Below are positions 24,034 to 32,422 of a stretch of DNA of 64,000 nt, piece after piece (the first letter of the stretch is position 1; each line of letters starts with the position of its first letter). The position numbers and the translations under genes were made by a program. The stretch lies in the NCBI RefSeq assembly GCF_007829815.1, contig NZ_VIWT01000001.1:4493001-4557000 (forward strand), given 5' to 3'. This stretch comes from Kitasatospora viridis (GTDB lineage: Bacteria; Actinomycetota; Actinomycetes; Streptomycetales; Streptomycetaceae). The notes below the pieces were generated by a model that saw only the letters and a program-made list of their open reading frames with translations, was not told the origin of the DNA and did no database searches.

Positions 24034-24768
24034 GTGGCAAACGCGGTCTGGGAGTTCCTGCGCGGGGAGCGGCACCTGCCCGAGGTGATGATGAGTCAGG
24101 GCGGCAAGGTCACCCTGACCAAGTCCAGCCCCGCGCACGCGATCACCACCGAGGGGCCGATGACCGGCAACCTCTACGTCAACCTGCACTGGTCGGCCCG
24201 GCTGGACCAGGGCTCGCAGGGTCAGCTGCGCCGCAAGCTGCTGCAGCCCCGGCTGCTGCGGCAGTCCGACGGCGGGGGCGGCGGGCTGGAGGGCGCGCCG
24301 CAGAACGTGGACCTCGACCTCGCCTGCATGTACGAACTGACCGACGGCACCCGGGGCGTGGTGCAGCCGCTCGGCAAGTTCTTCGGCGACCTCAGCCACC
24401 CGCCGTACATCAAGCTGAGCGGCGACGACAAGTACGGTGCGCCGTCCGGCGAGACGATGTTCATCAACCTGGAGAAGAAGGAGCAGTTCAAGCGACTGCT
24501 GATCTTCGTCTACATCTACGACGGCACGCCGGCCTTCGCCAGCACCCACGCGGTGATACAGATCATCCCGCCCACCGGGCCGCGCCTGGAGGTCACCCTG
24601 GACCGCCGGGAGGCGGCCGCCCGGTCCTGCGCTGTGCTGCTGATCGAGAACGAGGGCGGGGTGCTGATGGCCCGTCGGGAGGTCCGCTACGTGCACGGGT
24701 TCCAGGCGGACCTGGACCGGCTCTACGGCTTCGGCATGCAGTGGGAGCGCGGCTACAAGGAGGACTAG
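24034..24768 (+). CDS. TerD-domain protein, TerA-like
   Basis: 244 residues from GTG 24034 with GGGGGCGGG upstream. Begins VANAVWEFLRGERHLPEV, then a divergent TerD fold with NVDLDLACMYELTDG and an acidic IKLSGDDKYGAPSGE site, as in the TerA branch rather than in TerD. Ends with a conserved FQADLDRLYGFGMQWERGY. Probably binds Ca2+ or a related metal and acts with the TerD proteins. Convergent with the tailed TerD gene. Confidence 0.85.
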   Translation: MANAVWEFLRGERHLPEVMMSQGGKVTLTKSSPAHAITTEGPMTGNLYVNLHWSARLDQGSQGQLRRKLLQPRLLRQSDGGGGGLEGAPQNVDLDLACMYELTDGTRGVVQPLGKFFGDLSHPPYIKLSGDDKYGAPSGETMFINLEKKEQFKRLLIFVYIYDGTPAFASTHAVIQIIPPTGPRLEVTLDRREAAARSCAVLLIENEGGVLMARREVRYVHGFQADLDRLYGFGMQWERGYKED

Positions 24769-24799
24769 CGCCCGGCTCCCGGCGCTCGCCGACGGTGGG

Positions 24800-25783
24800 T
24801 CAGCGCGGCTGGAACTGCGGGCCCTGCGGGGGCAGGGTGAAGTTCGGGTCCAGCGGGGGAGCCGGCGGCATCGGCGGCACGGGGGGCTGCTGGGCGGCCG
24901 GGTAGCCGTAGCCGCCGTACTGCGGGGACGGCGCCTGCGGGGGCGGGGTGTGCTGCGGCTGCATGGTCTGAGGGTAGCCGTAGCCCGCCGGGGCCTGGGG
25001 TGCGGGCGGGTAGCCGTAGCCGGGCTGGGTCTGCTGCGGCGGGTAGCCGTAACTCCCGGTCGGCGGTGCGGCCGGCGGGGGCGGGGTGGTCGCGGCCACC
25101 GCCGGGGCGGGGGTCGGCGGGGTGTGCGGCGGGACGCTCGGGGGCGGCGGTACGGACACGGGGGCGGCGGGCTCCTCGGCGGCGGGCGGCGGGGTCTGCG
25201 GGGTCTGCTGCGGGGCCGGTTCGGCCGGCGCCTGCTCGTCGTCCACCGTGATGCCGAAGTCGGTGGCCAGGCCGCCCAGGCCCGAGGCGTACCCCTGGCC
25301 CACCGCGCGGAACTTCCAGCCGCCGTCGCGCCGGTAGAGCTCGGCGCAGACCAGCGCGGAGACCGGATCCGCCTCGTGCACCGGGAACTCGGCCAGCGGC
25401 GCGCCGCCGGCCGGCGTGCCGGCGTCGTAGAGCAGCACCCGCAGGCCGGTGACCCCGCGGAAGGTGCCCGGCTCGGCCGAGCCCGCCAGCACCACCCGGT
25501 CGATCCCGGCCGGCAGCTTGGCCAGGTCCACCTCGATCGTGTCGGCGATCTCCTCGGTGCCCGGCACCCGGTGCTTGGGCAGGTGGCGGACCACGCCCGA
25601 AGGGTGCCGGGGCTGGTTGTAGAAGACGAAGTCGGCGTCCGAGCGGACCTTGCCGCCCGCGCCGAGCAGCAGTGCGGAGGCGTCCACGTCCGGTGCGCCC
25701 GCCACCGCGTTCCAGCGCAGCACGGCGCGGACCGCTGCCGCGGCCAGCGAGATGTTGGCGCCCTTCGCCATCACGTGCGTCAT
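24800..25783 (-). CDS. TerD-domain protein with Pro/Gln/Tyr-rich tail
   Basis: 327 residues from ATG 25783 (a second ATG four codons later is possible). TerD core 1-180 keeps the PDVDASALLL and GWKFRAVGQGYASGL elements, but the acidic Ca-binding loop is replaced by LPKHRVPGTEEIADT, so one metal site may be lost. Residues 181-327 are low-complexity, Pro-rich with four YGYP motifs and QTQP/PQQ stretches, likely disordered. Divergent from the HpcH-led operon. Confidence 0.85.
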   Translation of the reverse strand: MTHVMAKGANISLAAAAVRAVLRWNAVAGAPDVDASALLLGAGGKVRSDADFVFYNQPRHPSGVVRHLPKHRVPGTEEIADTIEVDLAKLPAGIDRVVLAGSAEPGTFRGVTGLRVLLYDAGTPAGGAPLAEFPVHEADPVSALVCAELYRRDGGWKFRAVGQGYASGLGGLATDFGITVDDEQAPAEPAPQQTPQTPPPAAEEPAAPVSVPPPPSVPPHTPPTPAPAVAATTPPPPAAPPTGSYGYPPQQTQPGYGYPPAPQAPAGYGYPQTMQPQHTPPPQAPSPQYGGYGYPAAQQPPVPPMPPAPPLDPNFTLPPQGPQFQPR

Positions 25784-26117
25784 ACCGGCAATCCTGCCTG
25801 CTGGCCCGCCCGCCGGACAACGCGGGTGCGGGGGTGTGTCCGCGGCCGGAATTGACCGAAAGATTGCTCGCTTTCGCAACTGATGGATTGTCGGATTCCT
25901 GGACGGGCCGCCGGTGGGGGCCGGAGAAGTTCAGCGAATTCCGGGTCGGCGGGTATCCGAATTGCTCCGGGCGGGCCGTACGATGGGCGGCCGGTACCGG
26001 GCCCAGCTGCGAGAACGTGCCCGGCGGCCGGTGTCCGGGGCGGCCCCCGGAATACCCGGCCCCATTGCCGGGGAACCCTTCCGGGCGGGCCCGTGAAACT
26101 CACTGGGGGAGAGTGTT
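25784..26117. other. 334-bp divergent regulatory region in Ter locus
   Basis: No gene seen. Contains a -35-like TTGACC at 25852 overlapping the inverted repeat CGAAAG-N8-CTTTCG (25857-25862, 25871-25876), in an AT-rich island, and several GC hairpins nearer the aldolase gene. Probably serves both the tailed TerD gene and the HpcH operon. Confidence 0.55.
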
Positions 26118-27209
26118 TTGCGCCATTTCGGCCAGCTCGACGCCGCGGTCCGCCGCCGGCTCTTCCACCGCGAGCCGGAGCCGGTGGACCCCCGCGGCGA
26201 CCCCGCGGCGCTGGCCGCCGCGCTCGGCGGCACCCTCTACTGCCCCGCCGACCGGGCGGGCCTTGCCGCCGACGTGCGCCGGCAGGCGGCCCGCGGTGCG
26301 GTCTCCATGGTGCTCTGCCTGGAGGACGCGGTGGCCGACGCCGAACTGCCCGCGGCAGAGGACAACCTGGTCGCCCAGCTCACCGCGCTGGCCCGGGAGG
26401 CGGCGGCGGAGCAGCTCCCGCTGCTCTTCGTCCGGGTCCGCACCCCCGAACAGATCGGCGAGCTCACCCGGCGGCTCGGGCCGGCCGCCGAGCTGCTCAG
26501 CGGCTACGTGCTGCCCAAGTTCACCGAGGCGGTCGGGGCCCGCTACCTGGAGCAGCTGGCCGAGGCGGCCGAGCTGACCGGGCGGCGGCTCTACGGCATG
26601 CCGGTGCTGGAGTCGCCCGAGCTGGCCCACCTGGAGCGGCGCCGGACCGAACTGCTGGCCGTGGCCGAGCTGCTGGCCAAGCACCGGGAGCGGGTGCTCG
26701 CGGTGCGGCTCGGGGTGACCGACCTGTGCGCCGGCTACGGCCTGCGCCGCCCGCCCGGGCTGACCGCCTACGACCTGGCGGTGGTGGCCGCGGTGATCGG
26801 CGACGTGGTCAACGTGCTGGGCCGGGCCGACGGCACCGGGTTCACCGTGACCGGCCCGGTCTGGGAGTACTTCCCGCTGCAGCGCTGGGGCCCGGAGTTG
26901 GCCGGGCTCCGCCGTGAGCTCGAACTCGACCTGGCGAACGGCCTGTTGGGCAAGACCTGCGTGCACCCCAGTCAACTGCCGGTGGTGCACGCCCGCTTGG
27001 TGGTCAGTCACGAGGAGTACAGCGACGCGCGGGTGATCCTGCGCAGGGAGGCGGGCGGGGTGCTGGCGTCCAGCTACCGCAACAAGATGAACGAGGCCCG
27101 CCCGCACCGGGTCTGGGCCGAGCGGACGCTGCGGCGGGCCGCCGCCTTCGGGGTGGCCCGGGCGGGCGTCGGCTTCGACGAGCTGCTCCCGGCGGTGTGC
27201 GGTGGCTGA
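26118..27209 (+). CDS. HpcH/HpaI aldolase / citrate-lyase-beta-like enzyme of Ter operon
   Basis: 363 residues from a TTG at 26118, supported by a GGGGGAGA ribosome site 5-8 bp upstream; no better in-frame start. TIM-barrel features: VLCLEDAVADAE and GMPVLESPE, with GVTDLCAGYG and KTCVHPSQ near the end. In published comparative genomics of Ter systems this family is part of a predicted nucleoside-like metabolite pathway. Overlaps the next gene by 8 bp. Confidence 0.87.
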   Translation: MRHFGQLDAAVRRRLFHREPEPVDPRGDPAALAAALGGTLYCPADRAGLAADVRRQAARGAVSMVLCLEDAVADAELPAAEDNLVAQLTALAREAAAEQLPLLFVRVRTPEQIGELTRRLGPAAELLSGYVLPKFTEAVGARYLEQLAEAAELTGRRLYGMPVLESPELAHLERRRTELLAVAELLAKHRERVLAVRLGVTDLCAGYGLRRPPGLTAYDLAVVAAVIGDVVNVLGRADGTGFTVTGPVWEYFPLQRWGPELAGLRRELELDLANGLLGKTCVHPSQLPVVHARLVVSHEEYSDARVILRREAGGVLASSYRNKMNEARPHRVWAERTLRRAAAFGVARAGVGFDELLPAVCGG

Positions 27210-29562
27210 GCCGGTCTGGGACGGGGAGTGGGTGACCGGGCGGCTCGGGGTGCGGCTCGGGCCGCCCGAACTGCGCGAGCTGCTCGGGCTGGCACTGCGG
27301 GCCGGCAACGGGCGGCGGGCCCAGCTGCTGGTCTCCCGGGTGCTGGGCAAGCACCTGCCGCAGGACCCGCGGGTGGTGCACCGGGCCGGTCGGCAGCTCG
27401 GGGAGCGGGTCCGGGAGGCGCTCGGGGACGGCGCGGCGCCCGCCCTGGTGCTCGGGTTCGCGGAGACCGCGACCGGGCTCGGGCAGTGCGTGGCCGACGA
27501 GTTGGGGGCGCCCAGCCTGCACTCGACCCGGCGCGCGGTGCCCGGGATCCGGCCGGCCGCCGGCTTCGAGGAGGAGCACTCGCACGCCACCTCGCACCTG
27601 CTGCTCCCGCGCGACCCCGAACTGCTCACGGCAGACGGCGCGTTGGTCCTGGTCGACGACGAACTCTCCACCGGGCGAACGGCGCTGAACACCATCCGGG
27701 CGCTGCACCGGCACCGGCCGCGCGAACGGTACGTGATCGCCGCCCTGGTGGACCTGCGCGGGCCCGCCGACCGGGCCCAGCTGGCCCGGTGCGCCGCCGA
27801 GCTGGGCGCCGAGGTGCAGGTGGTTTCGCTGGCCGGCGGCGAACTCCGGCTGCCGGACGACGTGGTGGAGCGCGCGGTCGAGGCGACCCGGGCGCTCTGG
27901 CCGGTCCGGCCGGCGGCGGCCGGAGCCGGCGGCCCGGCCCGGCCCGGCGAACTGGTCCGGCTGGACCTGGACTGGCCGGTGGGCGTGCCGGAGACGGCGC
28001 GGCACGGGTGCACCGCCGAGCAGGTCCGCCGGCTCGACGCCGCGCTGCCCGCCCTGGGCGAGCGGCTGGCGGCCGCCGTGGGACAAGGCCGGCGGCGGGT
28101 GCTGGTGCTCGGCAGCGAGGAGCTGATGTACGCGCCGCTGCGCCTGGCCGGTGCGCTCGCCGAGGCGCTGCCCACCGCCGCGGTGCGGTTCTCCAGCACC
28201 ACCCGCTCGCCGGTGCTCGCGGTGGACGACGACGGGTACGCGATCCGCACCGCGCTGCGCTTCACCGCCCCCGAGGGCGGGCCCGGGGAGCGGTACGCCT
28301 ACAACGTGGCGCCCGGGCGGCGGCCCGAACTGCGCTTCGACGCCGTGGTGCTGGTGGTGGACGCGGTCGCCGACGGGCCCGCCCTGCACGGCCCGGACGG
28401 CGCGCCGGCCCGGCTGCGCGAGGTCTCCGACCGGGTGGTGCTCGCCGTGCTGCCCAGCGAGGGTGCGCTGCCCCGGCCGCTGGGCGGGCCCGGCTTCTCC
28501 TCCTACCGGGCCGAGGAGGTGCGCTGGCTGCTCACCGACCTCAGCGGGGTGGCGCTGGAGGCACCGACCGCCGAGCGGGAGGCGGCCGTGCAGACCGGGC
28601 GGGCGCACTACGCCGAGTCGCTGCCCGTCGAGTACCAGCCCGGCCCCGCCTACCGGGAGCTCTTCCAGCAGGCGCTGGCCGCCGGGGCGCACCGGCTGGC
28701 GCTGGCCGTCGGCGTGGTCGCCGAGACGCTGCTGCGCGAGCGCGGGCCGGGGCTGGTGCTGGCCTCGCTGGCCCGGGCCGGCACGCCCGTCGGCCTGCTG
28801 GTCCGCCGCTGGCTGGCCGAGCAGCACGGGTTGGACGTGCCGCACTACGCGGTCTCCATCGTCCGCGGGCGGGGCATCGACCGCACCGCGCTGCGCTACC
28901 TGGCGCACCACCACCGGCCGGAGCGGGTCGCCTTCGTGGACGGCTGGACCGGCAAGGGGGCGATCACCCGGGAGCTGGCCGCCGCACTGGCCGGCACGCC
29001 GTTCGACCCCGCGCTGGCGGTGCTGGCCGACCCCGGCCGCTGCGTGCGCACCTTCGGCACCCGGGAGGACTTCCTGATCCCCTCGGCCTGCCTCAATTCG
29101 ACCGTCTCCGGCCTGGTCTCGCGCACCGTGCTGCGGCCCGGCCTGATCGGGCCGCACGACTTCCACGGCGCCAAGTGCTACGCCGAGCTGGCCCCGCACG
29201 ACGTCTCCGCGCTGTTCGCCGACACGGTGTCGGAGCACTTCCCGACGGTGCGTCAGGAGGCGCGGGCCCGGTCGGCGGCGCTGACGGACCGTGAGCGGGA
29301 GCCGGACTGGGCCGGCTGGGCGGCCGTGGAGCGGATCCGGGCCGAGTACGGGCTGGCCGACGTCAACCTGGTCAAGCCCGGGGTCGGCGAGACCACCCGG
29401 GTGCTGCTGCGCCGGGTGCCCTGGCGGGTGCTGGTCGACCCGGCGGCCGGCCTCGACCTGGAGCACGTGCGGCTGCTGGCCAAGGAGCGGGACGTGCCGG
29501 TGGAGCCGGTGCCCGGGCTGCCGTACTCCTGTGTCGGGCTGATCCGCCCGCTGGGGGCGTGA
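27202..29562 (+). CDS. PRTase-TRSP-StiP-PELOTA multidomain protein of Ter system
   Basis: 786 residues, GTG start. Order: phosphoribosyltransferase domain with PRPP loop VDDELSTGRT (151-160); TRSP domain with its name-giving SSTTRSP (331-337); StiP-like domain with VDGWTGKGA, FLIPSACLNSTVSG (Cys630) and HDFHGAKCY; and a C-terminal PELOTA-like RNA-binding segment KPGVGETTRVLLRR. These domains are predicted to make and process a nucleotide-like metabolite in Ter stress loci, often as separate proteins; here they are one chain. Overlaps both neighbours, so it is tightly coupled. Confidence 0.85.
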   Translation: MAEPVWDGEWVTGRLGVRLGPPELRELLGLALRAGNGRRAQLLVSRVLGKHLPQDPRVVHRAGRQLGERVREALGDGAAPALVLGFAETATGLGQCVADELGAPSLHSTRRAVPGIRPAAGFEEEHSHATSHLLLPRDPELLTADGALVLVDDELSTGRTALNTIRALHRHRPRERYVIAALVDLRGPADRAQLARCAAELGAEVQVVSLAGGELRLPDDVVERAVEATRALWPVRPAAAGAGGPARPGELVRLDLDWPVGVPETARHGCTAEQVRRLDAALPALGERLAAAVGQGRRRVLVLGSEELMYAPLRLAGALAEALPTAAVRFSSTTRSPVLAVDDDGYAIRTALRFTAPEGGPGERYAYNVAPGRRPELRFDAVVLVVDAVADGPALHGPDGAPARLREVSDRVVLAVLPSEGALPRPLGGPGFSSYRAEEVRWLLTDLSGVALEAPTAEREAAVQTGRAHYAESLPVEYQPGPAYRELFQQALAAGAHRLALAVGVVAETLLRERGPGLVLASLARAGTPVGLLVRRWLAEQHGLDVPHYAVSIVRGRGIDRTALRYLAHHHRPERVAFVDGWTGKGAITRELAAALAGTPFDPALAVLADPGRCVRTFGTREDFLIPSACLNSTVSGLVSRTVLRPGLIGPHDFHGAKCYAELAPHDVSALFADTVSEHFPTVRQEARARSAALTDREREPDWAGWAAVERIRAEYGLADVNLVKPGVGETTRVLLRRVPWRVLVDPAAGLDLEHVRLLAKERDVPVEPVPGLPYSCVGLIRPLGA

Positions 29563-30368
29563 GCGGGATGGACTGGCTGGTGGCGAGCGACCTGGACCGG
29601 ACGCTGATCTACTCCGTCGCCTCCTGGGGCCGGGCCGGCGTCCCGGTGCGGGTGGTGGAGCGGGGCGAGGACGGCGCGCCGATGTCCTGCCTGACCGAGC
29701 GGGCGGCCGAGTTGCTGCTGGAGCTCGGCCGGCGGGTGCCGGTGGTGCCGGTGACCACCCGGACCGTGGCGCAGTACCGGCGGGTCGCGCTGCCCGGCTG
29801 CTCGCGCTGGGCGGTCTGCGCCAACGGCGGCCGGCTGCTGGTGGACGGGGAGCCGGACCGGGAGTGGGAGCGGGCGGTGACCGCCCGGCTGGCCGCCGGC
29901 GGGGCGCCGCTGGCGGAGGTGACGGATTGGCTGGCCGCGCGGGCCGACCCGGCCTGGACGCTGAAGCGGCGCACCGCCGACGACCTGTTCGCCTACCTGG
30001 TGGTGGACCGGGCGGCGCTGCCCGCGCAGTGGCTGGCCGAGCTCACCGCGTGGTGCGGCGAGCGGGGTTGGCGGGTCTCGCAGCAGGGGCGCAAGGTCTA
30101 CGCCGTGCCGGCGGCGCTGACCAAGGGCGCGGGCCTGGCGGAGCTGCGGCAACGGCTGGGCGGCGGGCACCGGGTGCTCGCGGCGGGGGACTCGCTGCTG
30201 GACGAGGACCTGCTGCGGGCCGCCGACGCCGCCTGGTACCCGGCGCACGGCGAGCTGGCGGACCGGCCGCCGGTGGACGCGCCGCACGTGCTGGGGCTGC
30301 CGCAGACCGGGGCGCGGGCGGCGGAGGCGATCCTCGCGGCGATGCTGGACCGGGTGGGGCGGGGCTGA
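29559..30368 (+). CDS. HAD-family phosphatase of Ter operon
   Basis: 269 residues. GTG at 29559 overlaps the previous stop (GTGA); an ATG nine bases later is an alternative. HAD motif I is SDLDRTL, motif II is in VPVTTRT, the conserved Lys is in GRKVYA or ALTKGAGL, and motif III is GDSLLDED. Probably dephosphorylates the product of the upstream PRTase. Cof-type fold with a cap. Last gene of the operon, followed by a hairpin. Confidence 0.88.
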   Translation: MSGMDWLVASDLDRTLIYSVASWGRAGVPVRVVERGEDGAPMSCLTERAAELLLELGRRVPVVPVTTRTVAQYRRVALPGCSRWAVCANGGRLLVDGEPDREWERAVTARLAAGGAPLAEVTDWLAARADPAWTLKRRTADDLFAYLVVDRAALPAQWLAELTAWCGERGWRVSQQGRKVYAVPAALTKGAGLAELRQRLGGGHRVLAAGDSLLDEDLLRAADAAWYPAHGELADRPPVDAPHVLGLPQTGARAAEAILAAMLDRVGRG

Positions 30369-30370
30369 GC

Positions 30371-30392
30371 GGCGGGCGCGCGAGCGCCCGCC
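30371..30392. terminator. hairpin ending the HpcH-PRTase-HAD operon
   Basis: GGCGGGCGC-GCGA-GCGCCCGCC, a 9-bp perfect stem with a GNRA tetraloop, starting 3 bp after the HAD stop. Confidence 0.78.
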
Positions 30393-30418
30393 GGGTGCTC
30401 GGCGGCGAGGCGACCGGG

Positions 30419-30431
30419 TGACGGTCTGTCA
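30419..30431. repeat. TGACGGNNNGTCA palindrome at FmdB-gene 3' end
   Basis: TGACGGTCTGTCA; its right arm (30429-30431) is the stop codon of the zinc-ribbon gene. Confidence 0.75.
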
Positions 30432-30650
30432 GCCGCAGCAGCCGCCACCGCAGCAGCCACCGCCACCGCCGCCGGCCGGCTGGGGCGCGGACGAGCCCGG
30501 GCCCGAGGAGCCCAGCGCGACGGTGGAGAGCAGCTTGGCGGTGTCGGTGTGGCCCTCGGGGCAGACCGCCGGGTCGTTGGCCTGCGCCATGGTGCGGCGC
30601 AGCTCGAAGGTGGCCCCGCAGGAGCGGCAGCGGAAGTCGTAACGTGGCAT
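30429..30650 (-). CDS. FmdB-family zinc-ribbon protein
   Basis: 73 residues from ATG 30650. MPRYDFRCRSCGATFELRR and CPEGHTD give the two zinc-binding knuckles of the FmdB putative regulatory family. Unusual C-terminus: a Gly run followed by CCGGGCCG, adding four cysteines. Function unknown. 29 bp after the coiled-coil gene on the same strand. Confidence 0.88.
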   Translation of the reverse strand: MPRYDFRCRSCGATFELRRTMAQANDPAVCPEGHTDTAKLLSTVALGSSGPGSSAPQPAGGGGGGCCGGGCCG

Positions 30651-30679
30651 GCCCGCAGCGTACCCGCGGGTCGGCGCCG

Positions 30680-32032
30680 TCACCGCGCCTGCGCGCGGAT
30701 CATCTCCACCACCTCCGCGGCCGAGCGGCGCGCCGCGTCCAGTTCGCCGAGGTAGTGCCAGTAGTCGGGGTGGCGGCCGGCCGAGCCGAGCGCGGCCTGG
30801 GCCCGGTCCAGGCGCAGCACCGCTGCGTCCAGCGGGTCGGCGTGGCGCGGATCCGGGGTGCTGCGGCCGGCCATCGCCAGCCGCTGGGCGTCGCGCACCG
30901 CGAACCGGGCCCGCTCCAGCTCGGCGCTCGGGTCGCGGGCCACCTCGGTGAGCCGGCGCAGCCGGTCGGCCACCGCCTGCGCCGAGCCGTCGGCCGTCTC
31001 CAGCAGCGCGCGGACGGCGCCCAGCGTGGCGGTGGCGTCGGCCCAGCGCTGCTCCGCGCGGGCCCGGGCGGCCTCGTCGAGCCGGGCCTCGGCGGTGCGC
31101 GCCGCCTCGGCCAGCTGCTGCGGCACCCGCTGGAGGTCCTGCCAGCACTCGGCGGTGAAGCCGCGCCGCAGTTCGCTCAGGGCCGGCTCGACGTTCGCCG
31201 TCCTGGTCCGCAGTGCCTGCACCCGGGTGCGCAGGCTGGCGAGCCGCCGGTCGACCTCGCCGGCCCGCTCCGGCAGCCGGGCGGCCTCCGCGGCGATCTC
31301 CCCGGCCTGCCGCTCCACCTGCTCGGCCCGCCGCAGGGTCTGGTCGACGCCGTGCCGGGCGGCGCCCTCGTTGAGCTTGGTCAGCTCCGGCCCGAGCGCG
31401 GCCAGCCGGGCGGCCGGTTCCTGCGCCGTCAGGCCCGCGGCGCGGGTCGCGTCCAGTGCCGCGGTGGCCGCCAGCAGGGCGCGCCGGGCCCGCTCGACGG
31501 CCGGGGCGACCCGCACCAGTCGCCCCTCCGCGTGCTGGACCAGCGGCTGCAGCCGGGCCAGGTAGGAGGTCAGCTCGGCCTGCTGGGAGGTGAGTTCGCG
31601 GTGCGCCTGGTCCAGCCGGCGCCTTGCCTCGGCGGCGGCGCCCGGGGGCAGCTCGGCGGCCTCCAGGTCGACCGCGTCCAGCGCGGCGAAGTAGGCCAGG
31701 TTGACCTGGTTGATCCGGCCGGTCAGGTCCTGGAACTCGGCCAGCGCCTGGCGCACCGCCGCCGCCTCCTCGGCGGCCCGCACCGTCTCCACCGCCAGCT
31801 CGACCTCGCGCTGCGCCGAGTCCAGGTCGTAGAAGGCCTGCTGGGCGGCGTCCCGGGCCGCCAGCGCCTCCGCCCGATCGGCCTGCCCGCCGCGCCGCCA
31901 CCAGGAGCCGCGCCCGGCCCCGCCGGTAACCGATCCGGCCACCGCCGCGAGCACCCCGGCCACGGCCAGTGGCGCCAGCACCAGCTCGGCCGCCAGCCGG
32001 GCCCCGTACCCGTGCCTGCTACCCGCCCTCAC
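30680..32032 (-). CDS. membrane-anchored long coiled-coil protein, function unknown
   Basis: 450 residues from GTG 32032. One hydrophobic segment near the N-terminus (ELVLAPLAVAGVLAAVAGSV, about 16-35), then ~400 residues of Ala/Arg/Glu-rich helical sequence with leucine heptads (for example LERARFAVRDAQRLAMAG). No recognised catalytic motif. May form a rod anchored at the membrane. Probably an operon with the FmdB gene. Possibly an accessory of the neighbouring Ter locus, which it converges on. Confidence 0.78.
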   Translation of the reverse strand: MRAGSRHGYGARLAAELVLAPLAVAGVLAAVAGSVTGGAGRGSWWRRGGQADRAEALAARDAAQQAFYDLDSAQREVELAVETVRAAEEAAAVRQALAEFQDLTGRINQVNLAYFAALDAVDLEAAELPPGAAAEARRRLDQAHRELTSQQAELTSYLARLQPLVQHAEGRLVRVAPAVERARRALLAATAALDATRAAGLTAQEPAARLAALGPELTKLNEGAARHGVDQTLRRAEQVERQAGEIAAEAARLPERAGEVDRRLASLRTRVQALRTRTANVEPALSELRRGFTAECWQDLQRVPQQLAEAARTAEARLDEAARARAEQRWADATATLGAVRALLETADGSAQAVADRLRRLTEVARDPSAELERARFAVRDAQRLAMAGRSTPDPRHADPLDAAVLRLDRAQAALGSAGRHPDYWHYLGELDAARRSAAEVVEMIRAQAR

Positions 32033-32195
32033 CCAGCACTCCCTGCTCCGCCGCCGACACCGGACCCCTCATTCTCGCCGATCGGCCGCCCCGGACCCAG
32101 TCACGCCCCCACTCCGTGCGCGACGCCCGAGGCCGGACCAGGTACTCTTGCCTTTCGCCGCACGACCCCGGTCACCCGGGCGCGCCGTGCGACGG

Positions 32196-32267
32196 GGGTG
32201 CGTAGCTCAGTGGTAGAGCGCCGCTCTTACAAAGCGGATGTCGGCGGTTCGAAACCGTCCGCGCCCA
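32196..32267 (+). tRNA. tRNA-Val (UAC anticodon)
   Basis: 72-nt cloverleaf: acceptor GGGTGCG/CGCGCCC (one G-U pair), D-arm AGCTCAGTGGTAGAGC, anticodon stem CCGCT/AGCGG with loop CTTACAA (anticodon TAC), T-arm GGCGG-TTCGAAA-CCGTC, discriminator A32267. CCA is not encoded. Followed by a strong hairpin; no integrase or att duplication is seen beside it. Confidence 0.96.
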
Positions 32268-32284
32268 CCGATGAACAGCCGGCC

Positions 32285-32321
32285 CGGTGGCCCGGCCCGG
32301 AGAACCCGGGCCGGGCCACCG
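32285..32321. terminator. terminator after tRNA-Val
   Basis: Perfect 16-bp stem CGGTGGCCCGGCCCGG / CCGGGCCGGGCCACCG with a 5-nt AGAAC loop, beginning 18 bp after the tRNA, followed by TTGTT. Confidence 0.88.
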
Positions 32322-32422
32322 TTGTTCCGGGCCGAAATGGGCGTCAAGTCGCCCTCGGGCAGTTCGAGTTGAATCGCGGTGTATGGTCTGACGATCGTTG
32401 ACGCAGGGGAACGGAGCGCACG

